This document shows, one piece after another, positions 53,522-62,004 of a DNA stretch of 64,000 nucleotides. The position numbers and the translations under genes are program-made. The notes beneath the pieces were generated by a model that saw only the letters and a program-made list of their open reading frames with translations, did not search any database and was not told the origin of the DNA. Numbering within the stretch: position 1 is the first letter of the stretch; each line of letters begins with the position of its first letter. The stretch is from Elusimicrobia bacterium GWA2_61_42 (GTDB lineage Bacteria; Elusimicrobiota; Elusimicrobia; Elusimicrobiales; UBA9959), in the NCBI GenBank assembly GCA_001799615.1, contig MGTU01000007.1:56736-120735 (forward strand), read 5' to 3'.

Positions 53522-54202
53522 ATGAATCCCGCCTTCCTGAATTTCCCCGCAAAGACCCTGGCCGCGCTGAAGCGCCTGGACAGCCCGCGCAAGGTACAGG
53601 ACTTCCTGGACTACGAAATTTCCTATAACGATTCCAGGATCAGCACCTGCCTGTCGCCGCTGGAAGTCCTGAAACAGGGCCGGGCGCACTGCATAGAGGG
53701 AGCGATGCTGGCCGCCGCGGCTTTTTTGTTCCACGGCCGGCGTTCCATGCTGCTGGACCTGCGCGCCAACCCCAGGGACGACGACCATGTTATCGCCCCT
53801 TTCCTGGATAAAGGGCGCTGGGGCGCGGTGGCCCAATCCCATTTCTGCGGCCTGCGCTACCGCGAGCCGGTCTACCGCTCTTTCGGAGAGCTGGCCAGGA
53901 GCTATTTTGAATTCTATTACAACCGGCGGGGGGAAAAGACATTGCGCGAATTCTCGGCGCCGCTGGAAACTTCGGCGCTTAAGCCGGAATGGCTATGCTC
54001 CGGCAAGAACGTTTTCTTCGTAGGCCGCAGGCTGGACGACGCCAGGCATTTCAGGGTTTTGGGCGGGGGGCAGGAGAGCGGGCTGCGCCGGGCGGATTCG
54101 CTGCTGCTGGAGGCGGAAGTGCTGGGCGGGGTAAAAACGCCGCTGAACCTGCGCGGGGCGCGCCCTTACCGCGCGCTGAAGCTGCCGCGCTCCCCGCGCT
54201 AG
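53522..54202 (+). CDS. Transglutaminase-like cysteine-protease-fold protein
   Basis: 226 residues. GRAHCIEGAMLAAAAFLFHG looks like the active-site cysteine helix of transglutaminase-like (TgpA/papain-like) proteins. DDDHVIAPFLDKGRWGAVAQ supplies a histidine and QSHFCGLRYREP a later strand, so a Cys-His-Asp set is plausible. There is no signal peptide; the protein seems cytoplasmic. Substrate unknown. It follows a receiver gene and ends 6 nt from a convergent gene. Confidence 0.7.
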   Translation: MNPAFLNFPAKTLAALKRLDSPRKVQDFLDYEISYNDSRISTCLSPLEVLKQGRAHCIEGAMLAAAAFLFHGRRSMLLDLRANPRDDDHVIAPFLDKGRWGAVAQSHFCGLRYREPVYRSFGELARSYFEFYYNRRGEKTLREFSAPLETSALKPEWLCSGKNVFFVGRRLDDARHFRVLGGGQESGLRRADSLLLEAEVLGGVKTPLNLRGARPYRALKLPRSPR

Positions 54203-54208
54203 GCCGCG

Positions 54209-54775
54209 CTATTTCACGTTAGGTTTGAAAGACTGCAATACCTTGTCGAATACGGGCAGGTAGGCCTTCTCGTCGCCTTTTTTTGTCCTGAAATTCAGAA
54301 CGTAGAAACCTTTTTTCGCCGGCAGCACGACGCAGCGTTCGAACATCTCCACCTTTTTCGGCGTAGGGCTGTACGGCGGGATGAAGTCGAAGGTCCGCTT
54401 GTCGAAGGTTTTGGCCCTGCGGTGGTTGACGAGCACGTCCTTCACCTTGCCCGTCACCTCGCCTTTGATCCTGGTGGGGGGCTTCAGCTGCGTGTTCAGG
54501 AACTTTTCATGCGTCTTGAACATGGCGTGGTCCGGGGCGTAATAAAGGATCGAGATGGCCGCCGGGGCCGGGGGACCGCCCGGGGCGGACATGTCCACCC
54601 CGTATTCCTTCTCCTGCCTGCCCAGCAGTATTTCCTCGCTCTTTTCCCAGGAGGAAGGGACGCTGGCCGTGAAAAAATTACCGTCGGAGACGTACGGTTC
54701 CAGTTCCGGAGCGGCGCTTTCGCCCCCGAAGGCGGGGGCGGCGGCCAGCAGCAGCAGTGAAAATATCGTTGTCAT
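54209..54775 (-). CDS. Small exported protein of unknown family
   Basis: 188 residues. Starting at the ATG at 54775 gives a signal peptide MTTIFSLLLLAAAPAFG, with GGAG 6 nt upstream; an earlier in-frame ATG would give a charged N-terminus that is not a signal. The mature part has FFTASVPSSWEKSEE and later FYVLNFRTKKGDEKAYLPVFDKVLQSFK, a pattern seen in PsbP-like or DUF1795-type exported beta-sandwich proteins. It lies 20 nt downstream of the zincin-like gene and may share its transcript. Confidence 0.7.
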   Translation of the reverse strand: MTTIFSLLLLAAAPAFGGESAAPELEPYVSDGNFFTASVPSSWEKSEEILLGRQEKEYGVDMSAPGGPPAPAAISILYYAPDHAMFKTHEKFLNTQLKPPTRIKGEVTGKVKDVLVNHRRAKTFDKRTFDFIPPYSPTPKKVEMFERCVVLPAKKGFYVLNFRTKKGDEKAYLPVFDKVLQSFKPNVK

Positions 54776-54795
54776 TTTTTCTCCGTATCGAGGGC

Positions 54796-56706
54796 TTACT
54801 CGTCTTCCGGCAGGGCGGCGACCTTGCTTTTCTGTATGGTCTTCCACCGCTCTGAAATGTCTATGCTGTTGAGGTAGTTAAGCCTGGTGCTTACCAGTTC
54901 CACGTTGCCGCGCTGCTTGGCGATGACCGCCTCGTACCAGGGGTAAGCTTTCTTGTTCATCGAGGCAAGCTGGTCGTTGGAGCATTTGTTCAGCTGGTAC
55001 CAGGAGCAGTCGTCGGAACCGCGGATGCCGCTGTTGTAGCCCGGCACGGTCTTGCGCAGGTTGGCCTCTTTAAGCGCCGCTTCCATCTGCGCGAAGTTCT
55101 TGGCGGCGGCGCCCTGGGCCCCTTCCTGGTCGTAGTAGCGGATGAATTTTTTCATGCCGCGGTAGCCGCCCTTTTCCAGCTCTCCCAGCACCTTGAGGTC
55201 CCATTCGTCGGCCTCGGCCAGGTAGGCCTTCTCCGTCTTGGAGTCGGCCAATTTGGCTTTCAGGAACAGGGACTGCCGCGCGAAAGCTTCGGTCTCTTTA
55301 TCCAGGAATTTCTTATTGTCTACGCCTTTTCCCTTGTAATACTCGTCCTGCAGCACCTGGTGGACGCCTTCGTGCACCGCTACGGGGGCCAGGTGGCGGC
55401 TGAGTTTGTCCATCATGGCGGGGTCGCCGAGCAGGCGTTCCGTGGTGCAGTTGTTCTTTTTCAGCCACGCTTCGATATTGTGTTTGTTGATGGCGATCTC
55501 GCCCGCTTTCTGGCCGCTCTCGCCGCAGCCCTTGGTGGCGGCGTAAGGGCAGTAGGCGCCGCTGGTCCCGTCCGTGCCCAGGTCCAGCACGCGCAGCTGC
55601 AGGTCGTGCTGCAGTTTGCCGCCCTTGTCTTTCTTGCCGTAGAATTCACGGAGGGCGTCGCCGGTGGGTTCACCGGCGAACTCGCCGGTCCTTTCCTTGG
55701 TCCCGAGGAAATTGGCCTTAAGCGCGGCTGCGACCTTCACCGAGTCGGCGGGCGTAAGGACCGGCGCCGCGGCCGCGGATGCGGCTGCTGGGCCGGCTCC
55801 GGAAAGGGGCACCGGGGCGGCGGGGTGAGGGAGGGGCGCCGTACCGGGCGTGGCCCTGTCGAAGGTGGAACCCAGGTAGGACAAAAGCTCCGAGTCCGAC
55901 TTGGCGGCCAGGCCTTTGCCGGTCTGGAAAGCCTTGTCGTATTTGGATTTATCGCTGCCCGTAGTGCCGGCGGCGCCGGCTTTGGCGGCCTCCTGCAGTT
56001 TGCGCAGGTGTTCCGTCAGTTTGGCCAGAAGGTCGCCGGGCAGGAAGATCCGGATGTAGCTGGCCAGCGCGAAAGAGATGGTGGAGCAGCGCGCCTGCTC
56101 TTCCAGCTCGTAAAAACCAGGCTCCCTGGACTTTATAACGTCGTCGGCTATCAGGACGGCTATGCGCCGGCGCACCGTCAGGGTGTTCCACCGTTCCTCG
56201 GCGCAGCCGAGTTCGGCCAGGCTGGTCTTCCTGCCGGCTTCCAGCTCGCTCCAGGAAAGCGCGGCCTTTTTCGCCCTTGGCAGGGCCTCGCCGTAATATT
56301 TTTCTATCCAGGGAAAGGATTTTTCCGCTTCCGGGCCCAGCTGCAGTTCGCACATCACGCAGCCTTCCTGATCCGCGTCCTTCTCCATAACGGCTATGAA
56401 GCGCTCGCGCAGGCGGCACTGGTTCGGTTTATCTTCGAAGAATTCCCCGAGTTCTATGAAGAGGTTGTCATACTTAAGCACGTAGGAAAGCTTGTCCGGG
56501 TCCTCGGCCTTTATTTTTTTATAAAGCGCGTAGTCGTCGGCGTTCAGGCCTTCCAGACATTTCCCGGCTTCCTCCGGGGAGTAGACCTTGTTGGAAATAT
56601 TAAGGACGCAGGCGTCGAGTACGGCCTGGTCCCGGGCTTCCAGCGCCAGCGCGGGGGCCGTTAAAGCCGGTAGAAAAAGCGAAAGCTGCAGCAGTAGGCT
56701 TAGCAT
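54796..56706 (-). CDS. Exported zincin-like protein with HEGVH motif
   Basis: 636 residues with a signal peptide from the ATG at 56706 (MLSLLLQLSLFLPALTAPALA). The N-terminal half has several cysteines and helical content (CVLNIS, QCRLRERF, GCVMCELQ). A Pro/Ala/Ser-rich linker follows (about 280-320). The C-terminal half carries AVHEGVHQVLQDEYY, a HExxH zinc site, with a glutamate about 28 residues later in DKETEAFARQS as candidate third ligand. I take it as a metallopeptidase of unknown family. The promoter is strong and leaderless. Confidence 0.75.
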   Translation of the reverse strand: MLSLLLQLSLFLPALTAPALALEARDQAVLDACVLNISNKVYSPEEAGKCLEGLNADDYALYKKIKAEDPDKLSYVLKYDNLFIELGEFFEDKPNQCRLRERFIAVMEKDADQEGCVMCELQLGPEAEKSFPWIEKYYGEALPRAKKAALSWSELEAGRKTSLAELGCAEERWNTLTVRRRIAVLIADDVIKSREPGFYELEEQARCSTISFALASYIRIFLPGDLLAKLTEHLRKLQEAAKAGAAGTTGSDKSKYDKAFQTGKGLAAKSDSELLSYLGSTFDRATPGTAPLPHPAAPVPLSGAGPAAASAAAAPVLTPADSVKVAAALKANFLGTKERTGEFAGEPTGDALREFYGKKDKGGKLQHDLQLRVLDLGTDGTSGAYCPYAATKGCGESGQKAGEIAINKHNIEAWLKKNNCTTERLLGDPAMMDKLSRHLAPVAVHEGVHQVLQDEYYKGKGVDNKKFLDKETEAFARQSLFLKAKLADSKTEKAYLAEADEWDLKVLGELEKGGYRGMKKFIRYYDQEGAQGAAAKNFAQMEAALKEANLRKTVPGYNSGIRGSDDCSWYQLNKCSNDQLASMNKKAYPWYEAVIAKQRGNVELVSTRLNYLNSIDISERWKTIQKSKVAALPEDE

Positions 56707-56712
56707 ACAAAT

Positions 56713-56742
56713 AGTATAAGGGGCGCGCCCGGGGAGTGTCAA
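56713..56742 (-). promoter_or_regulatory. Leaderless sigma-70 promoter of the zincin-like gene
   Basis: Perfect TTGACA (56742-56737), 18-nt GC-rich spacer, TATACT (56718-56713), and the ATG 6 nt later at 56706. Transcription should begin at or next to the A of the ATG. No Shine-Dalgarno. Confidence 0.75.
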
Positions 56743-56831
56743 GGGCCGGAGGGGCAGGTTTTTTTGTTGCCGGGGCTGCCGCGCTTTGTCTAGAATAACC
56801 GCAGGGATAAAATTTCGGCCAGGGGCGATAT

Positions 56832-57386
56832 ATGAAAAACCCGGTATTGGAAGCGATAAAGAACCGCAGGAGCATCCGCAGGTACCTCCCGGACCAACTG
56901 AAGGACGCGGAGCTGCGCGCCATATTGGAAGCCGGCGCCTACGCCCCCAGCGCCCACAACGAGCAGTCCTGGCATTTCACCGTGATCCGCGACCGCCAGC
57001 TGCTGGACCGCATCAGCGAAAAGTCAAAAGAGCTGATGGCGGCCGAGGACACCGACTGGGTGAAGAAGATGGGGCAGAACGAGGCTTTTCACGTGTTCTA
57101 CCACGCCCCGGTCGCAGTGGTGGTCTCCATGCGCAAGGACGCCATGTCCCCGCTGGTGGACTGCTCCGCCGCCATAGAGAACATGCTGCTGGCCGCCGAA
57201 AGCCTGGATATCGGCTCCTGCTGGATAGGCCTGGCGCGCTATTATTTCTCTATAAAAGAGGAACTGCCGCTGCTGAACGTCCCGGAGGGGTACGAGCCCT
57301 GCTACGCGGTGACCTTAGGGTACAAGGCCCAGCGCCCTGCCAAGGCGCTGCCGCGCAAAAAGGACGCGGTCAACTACATAGGCTAG
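56832..57386 (+). CDS. Nitroreductase family protein
   Basis: 184-residue FMN-dependent oxidoreductase. AIKNRRSIRRYLPDQL at the start and AGAYAPSAHNEQSWHFTVI are the flavin-binding signature, and GSCWIGLARYYF with the ending AVTLGYKAQRPAKALPRKK is normal. Such enzymes reduce nitro groups, quinones or flavins with NAD(P)H. The precise substrate cannot be inferred. AGGGG lies just upstream. Its stop codon is the first TAG inside the tandem repeat at 57380. Confidence 0.92.
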   Translation: MKNPVLEAIKNRRSIRRYLPDQLKDAELRAILEAGAYAPSAHNEQSWHFTVIRDRQLLDRISEKSKELMAAEDTDWVKKMGQNEAFHVFYHAPVAVVVSMRKDAMSPLVDCSAAIENMLLAAESLDIGSCWIGLARYYFSIKEELPLLNVPEGYEPCYAVTLGYKAQRPAKALPRKKDAVNYIG

Positions 57387-57478
57387 GCCGTCCGATGGGC
57401 ATAGCCCCTGATACGGCACAGCCAGAGGCTAGGCCGTCTGATGGGCATAGCCCTTGATACGGCACAGCCATAGGCTAG
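57380..57478. repeat. 46-bp tandem repeat with internal hairpin spanning two convergent stop codons
   Basis: Two 46-bp units (57380-57425, 57426-57471) differing at three positions, plus AGGCTAG (57472-57478). Each unit folds as GGCT-AG-GCCGT ... ACGGC-AC-AGCC with an inner GGGC-ATA-GCCC hairpin. The plus-strand stop (TAG, 57384-57386) and the minus-strand stop (57475-57477) both lie in AGGCTAG motifs. Confidence 0.9.
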
Positions 57479-59559
57479 TCTTTAAGTTTTTTAAGGAGCA
57501 GGGTGTATTCCAGGGCGGCCCGGGTCGCCCGCTCCAGGTTGTCGGCCGCCGCGCTGTGCCCGCCCTCGGTATTCTCGTAATAGTAAACCTTGTTGCCGAA
57601 CTCCATAAGCCTGGCCGCCGCTTTGCGCGCGTGGCCCGGGTGGACGCGGTCGTCCTTGGTGGAAGTGAGGAAGAGGATGGACGGATATTTCACGCCGGGA
57701 CGTATATTCTGGTAAGGGGAATATTTGGCTATGACCGGCCCCATTTCGGGGGAGTCCGGGTCGCCGTATTCCGCGATCCACGTGCTGCCGGGCGGCAGTT
57801 TGGTATAGCGCAGCATGTCCAGCAGCGGCACCTCGCAGAGCACGGCGCCGAACAAATCCGGCCGCTGCGTGAACATCGCCCCCATCAGCAGGCCGCCGTT
57901 GCTGCCTCCCTGTATGCCCAGCCGCCGCGGAGAGGTCACCCCGGTTTTTACCAGGTCTTCGGCCACGGCTATAAAATCGTCGAAGGCGTTCTGGCGTTTC
58001 TTCTGCAGCGCCGCCTGGTGCCAGGCGGGCCCGAACTCCCCGCCGCCGCGGATATTGGCCAGGACGTAGACGCCGCCCCGCTCGAGCCACAGGCGGCCCT
58101 GCAGCGCCGCGTAAAAAGGCGTCATGGAGCTTTCGAAGCCGCCGTAGCCGTAAAGCAGGGTGGGGTTGCTGCCGTCGGTTTTCATCCCCTTGGGATAGAC
58201 CAGGAAATAGGGTATCCTGGTCCCGTCGCGGCTTACGGCCTCCCGCTGCGCGGTTTCCAGCCCTTCGGCGCTGAACTTGGCCGGCAGCCGCTTGACGACC
58301 TTGGGCCCTGTCTGCCCGTCGGCGTAATACAGCGAGGTGGGCGTAAGAAAATTCTGGTAGGTGAAGAAGAAGTCGTTGCTGAAATCGTTCGCGGCGTCCA
58401 CGTCCGCCGAGCCGTTCGCCGGCACGGCTACTTCTTCGGTCTTCCACCCCGCGCCTTCCGGGGTCATCTTAAGTATGCGGCCTTTGACATTGTCCAGCAG
58501 GGCCAGCAGCAGGAAATCCTTCGCGCTCGCTATGCCCTGAGTGGTCATCCTGTCCGAAGGTTCGAAAAATAACTCGGGCCGGACCCGCTCAACGGGGGTG
58601 CCGGCGCTTTCGGTCTTGATCGTCACAATGGAGTTCTGCCTGAAGGTCAGCCCGGGCAGCTGCCAGTCGCTGCGCAGCGAAACGAGCAGCCTGCCTTTGA
58701 AAACCTGGGCGATATCGGCGTCCGCGGGCACGGGGATCTTCCTGAGCCCCCCGGCAGTCAGCAGGAATTTTTCGCTCTCGTAGAAAGACAGCTGCCGGGT
58801 TACCAGGCAGGTGGACCCTTCGGGCCTGATGCCGCACCAGCCGGAGGCCGACATGTCCGTCTTTTCGGCTTTGAAGATGACCGGGGCTTTTTCCGGGGGG
58901 GTGCCCCGGCTCCACTTGCGCACCAGGCCCGGGTAGCCGGCGGCGGTCGCCGCGCCGGGGGTCAGCGCGTCGGAAAAGAGCACGGTGTTCTCGTCCTGCC
59001 AGGCCAGGGAACTTTTGCTCTCCTCCAGCCTGAAGCCGTCCTTAACGAAAACTTTCTTATCCGTGTCGAATTCGCGCATGACCGAAGCGTCCTTGCCGCC
59101 GCGGGACAGGGTTATAAAGCAGCGGCGGCCTTCGGGGTAGAGGCAGGAGGAACCTTTGAAGACCCAGCTTTCGCCCTCGTCCTTTGAAAGCTTGTCGAAG
59201 TCCAGCAGGGTTTCCCAGGCCGGCTGTGTCTTGAAATATTCGGCCAGCGGCGCCCTGCGCCAGAGGCCTTTCACGTGCTCCGCGTCCTGCCAGAAGTTAT
59301 AAACGTGCCCGTTGCGCAGGGCGACATAGGGGATGCGGTCCTTGGCGTCCATGATCTCCAGGGCCTGTTTCCGGAGCTCCGCGTAGCGCGGGTCGGCCTG
59401 CAGCTCTTCCGTGGTCTCTTTGTTGCGGGCCAGCACCCATTTGAGGGAATCGGAGCTGCTCACCTGCTCCAGCCACAGGTAGGGGTCCTTGGCCGCGGCC
59501 GGGGCGTTCGCGGCATTAAGCGGCTGCAGGGCTAAAAAAAGGAAGGGGATAAGGTTCAT
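57475..59559 (-). CDS. Prolyl oligopeptidase family serine peptidase (S9A)
   Basis: 694 residues, typical POP size, with a signal peptide (MNLIPFLFLALQPLNAANA). A seven-bladed propeller is followed by an alpha/beta hydrolase domain. The triad is S553 in GIQGGSNGGLLMG, an aspartate in STKDDRVHPGHA, and H668 in NTEGGHSAA. It cleaves short proline-containing peptides, here probably in the periplasm. The start is supported by a -10 TATAAT exactly 6 nt before the ATG. The stop codon lies in the tandem repeat shared with the nitroreductase. Confidence 0.93.
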   Translation of the reverse strand: MNLIPFLFLALQPLNAANAPAAAKDPYLWLEQVSSSDSLKWVLARNKETTEELQADPRYAELRKQALEIMDAKDRIPYVALRNGHVYNFWQDAEHVKGLWRRAPLAEYFKTQPAWETLLDFDKLSKDEGESWVFKGSSCLYPEGRRCFITLSRGGKDASVMREFDTDKKVFVKDGFRLEESKSSLAWQDENTVLFSDALTPGAATAAGYPGLVRKWSRGTPPEKAPVIFKAEKTDMSASGWCGIRPEGSTCLVTRQLSFYESEKFLLTAGGLRKIPVPADADIAQVFKGRLLVSLRSDWQLPGLTFRQNSIVTIKTESAGTPVERVRPELFFEPSDRMTTQGIASAKDFLLLALLDNVKGRILKMTPEGAGWKTEEVAVPANGSADVDAANDFSNDFFFTYQNFLTPTSLYYADGQTGPKVVKRLPAKFSAEGLETAQREAVSRDGTRIPYFLVYPKGMKTDGSNPTLLYGYGGFESSMTPFYAALQGRLWLERGGVYVLANIRGGGEFGPAWHQAALQKKRQNAFDDFIAVAEDLVKTGVTSPRRLGIQGGSNGGLLMGAMFTQRPDLFGAVLCEVPLLDMLRYTKLPPGSTWIAEYGDPDSPEMGPVIAKYSPYQNIRPGVKYPSILFLTSTKDDRVHPGHARKAAARLMEFGNKVYYYENTEGGHSAAADNLERATRAALEYTLLLKKLKD

Positions 59560-59565
59560 GACAAA

Positions 59566-59571
59566 ATTATA
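59566..59571 (-). promoter_or_regulatory. -10 box of leaderless prolyl oligopeptidase gene
   Basis: TATAAT (59571-59566), then 6 nt to the ATG at 59559. No Shine-Dalgarno. A -35 match is not evident. Confidence 0.55.
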
Positions 59572-59677
59572 CTAATTTGAAATCCGTGCCTTGCCGCCCT
59601 TGCGCGGCGGGCGCCCATTTGGTAAAAAGTAACTACCCGGGAGCGCTTCTCCGGGCGCGGGGGAGAATCTGAACTCT

Positions 59678-60574
59678 ATGCTGAAACTCGGTCTCTGCTG
59701 TAAATTCGAGAAGGAACCTATAAAGTTCCTGACCGCCACCGCTCTTCACGTTTTAAAGCTCAAGCCGGCGGAGAGGAAGGAAAAATTGGCGGGGCTGTGC
59801 CTGGCTAACGCCGGGGCGCTGGCCGCGGCCATAAAATACTGCGCGGCCAACGGCATCGGCTCTTTCAGGGTGAACAGCCAGGTGCTGCCGCTTAAGACGC
59901 ATCCGGCCGCGGGGTACGCCGTGGAGGATCTGCCGGGCGGCGCCGGGATCATCAAGGCCTTTAAAAACTGCGGCGCCCTGGCCCGGAAGCTGGGTATCCG
60001 CCTTACCTTCCACCCCGACCAGTTTATCCTGCTCAGTTCGGAGGACGAGGCCATTACCGCGGCGTCCATCAAAGAACTGGAATACCAGGCGGAAGTGGCG
60101 GGCTGGATAGGCGCGGACGTGATAAATATACACGGCGGCGGAGGGTATGGGAATAAGCCGGCGGCCCTGCTGCGCGTGGGCGCGGCGCTTAAGCGCCTCA
60201 GCCGCGCGGCGCGCTCGCGCCTGGCCTTCGAGAACGACGACCGCGTATATACCCCGGCCGACCTGCTGCCTTTCTGCCGCGCCCACGGCGTCCCGTTCGT
60301 CTACGACGCGCACCACCACCGCTGTCTGCCCGACGGTCTCAGCGTGGAGGAGGCCACCAGGCAGGCCCTGGAGACGTGGAACAGGCGGCCGCTGTTCCAC
60401 CTGTCCAGCCCCAAGCTGGAGTGGAAAGGGCCCAAGCCGCAGCTGCACCACGACTATATAGACATAAAGGATTTTCCGGCCTGCTGGCTCGGCCTGGATA
60501 TTACCGTGGAAGTGGAGGCGAAGGCCAAGGAGCTGGCCATAAAGCGTTTGCTGGAGCAGCTTGGGAGCTATTAA
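59678..60574 (+). CDS. uvsE: UV damage endonuclease (UvdE/UvsE family)
   Basis: 298-residue TIM-barrel endonuclease that nicks DNA 5' of UV photoproducts and other lesions. Family signatures seen: FRVNSQVLPLKTHP, RLTFHPDQFILLSS, GADVINIHGGGGYGNK, RLAFENDDRVYTP, and PFVYDAHHHRCLP, which hold metal ligands (histidines, glutamate, aspartates). Length is normal. No photolyase is in the window. Its stop codon (TAA) shares its last base with the ATG of the zinc-ribbon membrane protein. Confidence 0.92.
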   Translation: MLKLGLCCKFEKEPIKFLTATALHVLKLKPAERKEKLAGLCLANAGALAAAIKYCAANGIGSFRVNSQVLPLKTHPAAGYAVEDLPGGAGIIKAFKNCGALARKLGIRLTFHPDQFILLSSEDEAITAASIKELEYQAEVAGWIGADVINIHGGGGYGNKPAALLRVGAALKRLSRAARSRLAFENDDRVYTPADLLPFCRAHGVPFVYDAHHHRCLPDGLSVEEATRQALETWNRRPLFHLSSPKLEWKGPKPQLHHDYIDIKDFPACWLGLDITVEVEAKAKELAIKRLLEQLGSY

Positions 60575-60909
60575 TGGATGAGAATGACATTTTAAAGAGC
60601 GACCCGGCCGGTCTTTCGTGCTGGGCCTGCAAGGCCGCGATAGGCAGCGGGGATAATTACTGCAGGCATTGCGGCAAAGGGCAGGGCGCGCACCTGCCCT
60701 GGCAATACAAGTGGTGGGGTTTGTTCGTCCTGGCCCTGGGGCTCGGGCCTTTCAGCCTTATTTTCCTCTGGCGCTCGCCGCTGATCTCGCGCGGCGCCAA
60801 GCTGGTCTATACGGCGCTGATCCTGCTGCTGACCTATATAGCGCTGGACCAGCTCCGCGGGATCTGGCAGGCCTACCAGGCTATCCTGGGCGGGGCGCAG
60901 CTCTACTAG
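60574..60909 (+). CDS. Zinc-ribbon protein with two membrane helices
   Basis: 111 residues. CWACKAAIGSGDNYCRHCG near residues 16-34 is a zinc-ribbon (two CxxC pairs). The rest is two hydrophobic helices, WWGLFVLALGLGPFSLIFLW and LVYTALILLLTYIAL. The start at 60574 overlaps the uvsE stop. The function is unknown. It closes the operon before a terminator, so coupling with DNA repair is possible but only inferred. Confidence 0.72.
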   Translation: MDENDILKSDPAGLSCWACKAAIGSGDNYCRHCGKGQGAHLPWQYKWWGLFVLALGLGPFSLIFLWRSPLISRGAKLVYTALILLLTYIALDQLRGIWQAYQAILGGAQLY

Positions 60910-60933
60910 CCGCGAGGCGCCCCGCAGGCAAAT

Positions 60934-60965
60934 AAAAAAGGCCCGGTCTGAGACCGGGCCTTTTT
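60934..60965. terminator. Bidirectional intrinsic terminator
   Basis: GGCCCGGTC (60940-60948), loop TGA, GACCGGGCC (60952-60960), A6 on the left and T5 on the right, between convergent genes. Confidence 0.9.
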
Positions 60966-60978
60966 GCGGATAAAGCGC

Positions 60979-61824
60979 TTACTTCGCGGTGCTGTTTATC
61001 CAGGTAAGGGCGGCGTTGACTTTGGAGTACACGCCGTACTTGTTGGGGCGCGCGCAGCCTTCGCCCCAGCTGACCACGCCGGCCAGGGTCATGTTGGCGC
61101 CGTTGCCGGTCACCAGCGGGCCGCCGCTGTCGCCCTGGCAGGAATCCTTGCCGCCGTTGGGGTAGCCGGCGCAGATCATGGAATCATTTATGGAGTCCGG
61201 GTAAGCCGCGGCGCAGGTCTCCTGGGAAACCATGGGCACGCCGACTTTCATCAGGGTCTTGGAGATGCTCTGCGAACCTTCGCTGGTGGTGCCCCAGCCG
61301 GTGGTGACGAAGTCCACTTTGCCGGAAAGCTCTTTGTTGTTGAGAGCTATAGGAGCGAACTTGGAGTCGCCGCTGAGTTTCACCAGGGCGTAGTCGTTGT
61401 ACATGGTGTTGGTGTCCCAGTTGGGATGCTTTACTATCTGCAGGACGGTGAACTTCTCGGTGCCGGCGGTAACGCCCTGGGTGTGCAGGCCGATGATCAC
61501 CGATTTGAGGTAGCCGCCTTCCACGCAATGGGCCGCGGTGAGCACCCAGTTCTTCTTTATGAGCGAGCCGCCGCAGAAATGGCTGCCGTAGGAGCTCTGC
61601 AGGGAAACGATGAAGGGGAATTCGCCCTTGGTCGCTTCCACGCCGCCGACTATTTTCGCGTAGACGGGGGAGGGGGTGACGGTCTCGGCGTTCATGGGGA
61701 CCTGGAGGCCCCTGATGGCGGCGGAGAGATTGAGGCTGCCGGGATTGTTGAAGTCCAGGAGGGTTGCAGCGTTGGTTATGGCCGGGGCTATGGCCAGGAT
61801 TACCGCGAGTACGAGTTTTTTCAT
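60979..61824 (-). CDS. Exported trypsin-like serine protease (S1A)
   Basis: 281 residues with a signal peptide and a pro-segment. KIVGG (57-61) is the zymogen cleavage site that frees the new N-terminal isoleucine. The triad is H99 (TAAHC), D144 (NDYALVKL) and S233 (GDSGGP). D227 at the base of the S1 pocket predicts cleavage after Lys/Arg. C84-C100 and C229 fit S1 disulfides. The protein is closer in layout to animal trypsins than to typical bacterial HtrA. It is probably secreted and could self-activate after K57. A terminator stands just downstream on both strands. Confidence 0.93.
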   Translation of the reverse strand: MKKLVLAVILAIAPAITNAATLLDFNNPGSLNLSAAIRGLQVPMNAETVTPSPVYAKIVGGVEATKGEFPFIVSLQSSYGSHFCGGSLIKKNWVLTAAHCVEGGYLKSVIIGLHTQGVTAGTEKFTVLQIVKHPNWDTNTMYNDYALVKLSGDSKFAPIALNNKELSGKVDFVTTGWGTTSEGSQSISKTLMKVGVPMVSQETCAAAYPDSINDSMICAGYPNGGKDSCQGDSGGPLVTGNGANMTLAGVVSWGEGCARPNKYGVYSKVNAALTWINSTAK

Positions 61825-62004
61825 TAGTCCATCTCCTAAGCGTTTGTTTGACTACGCCTTCAGTTTCTCAAAATTGTTGATGAATGTCAATAGAAAAAAT
61901 AGGTCTAATGACAACGCGCGTCTGGGCCCTTTGGTCCTATCGGCCGCGCCGGCTTTTTAATAGGATATTCCTAACTACAGGGGTTTTGGCAGGGAAGGAT
62001 GGTT

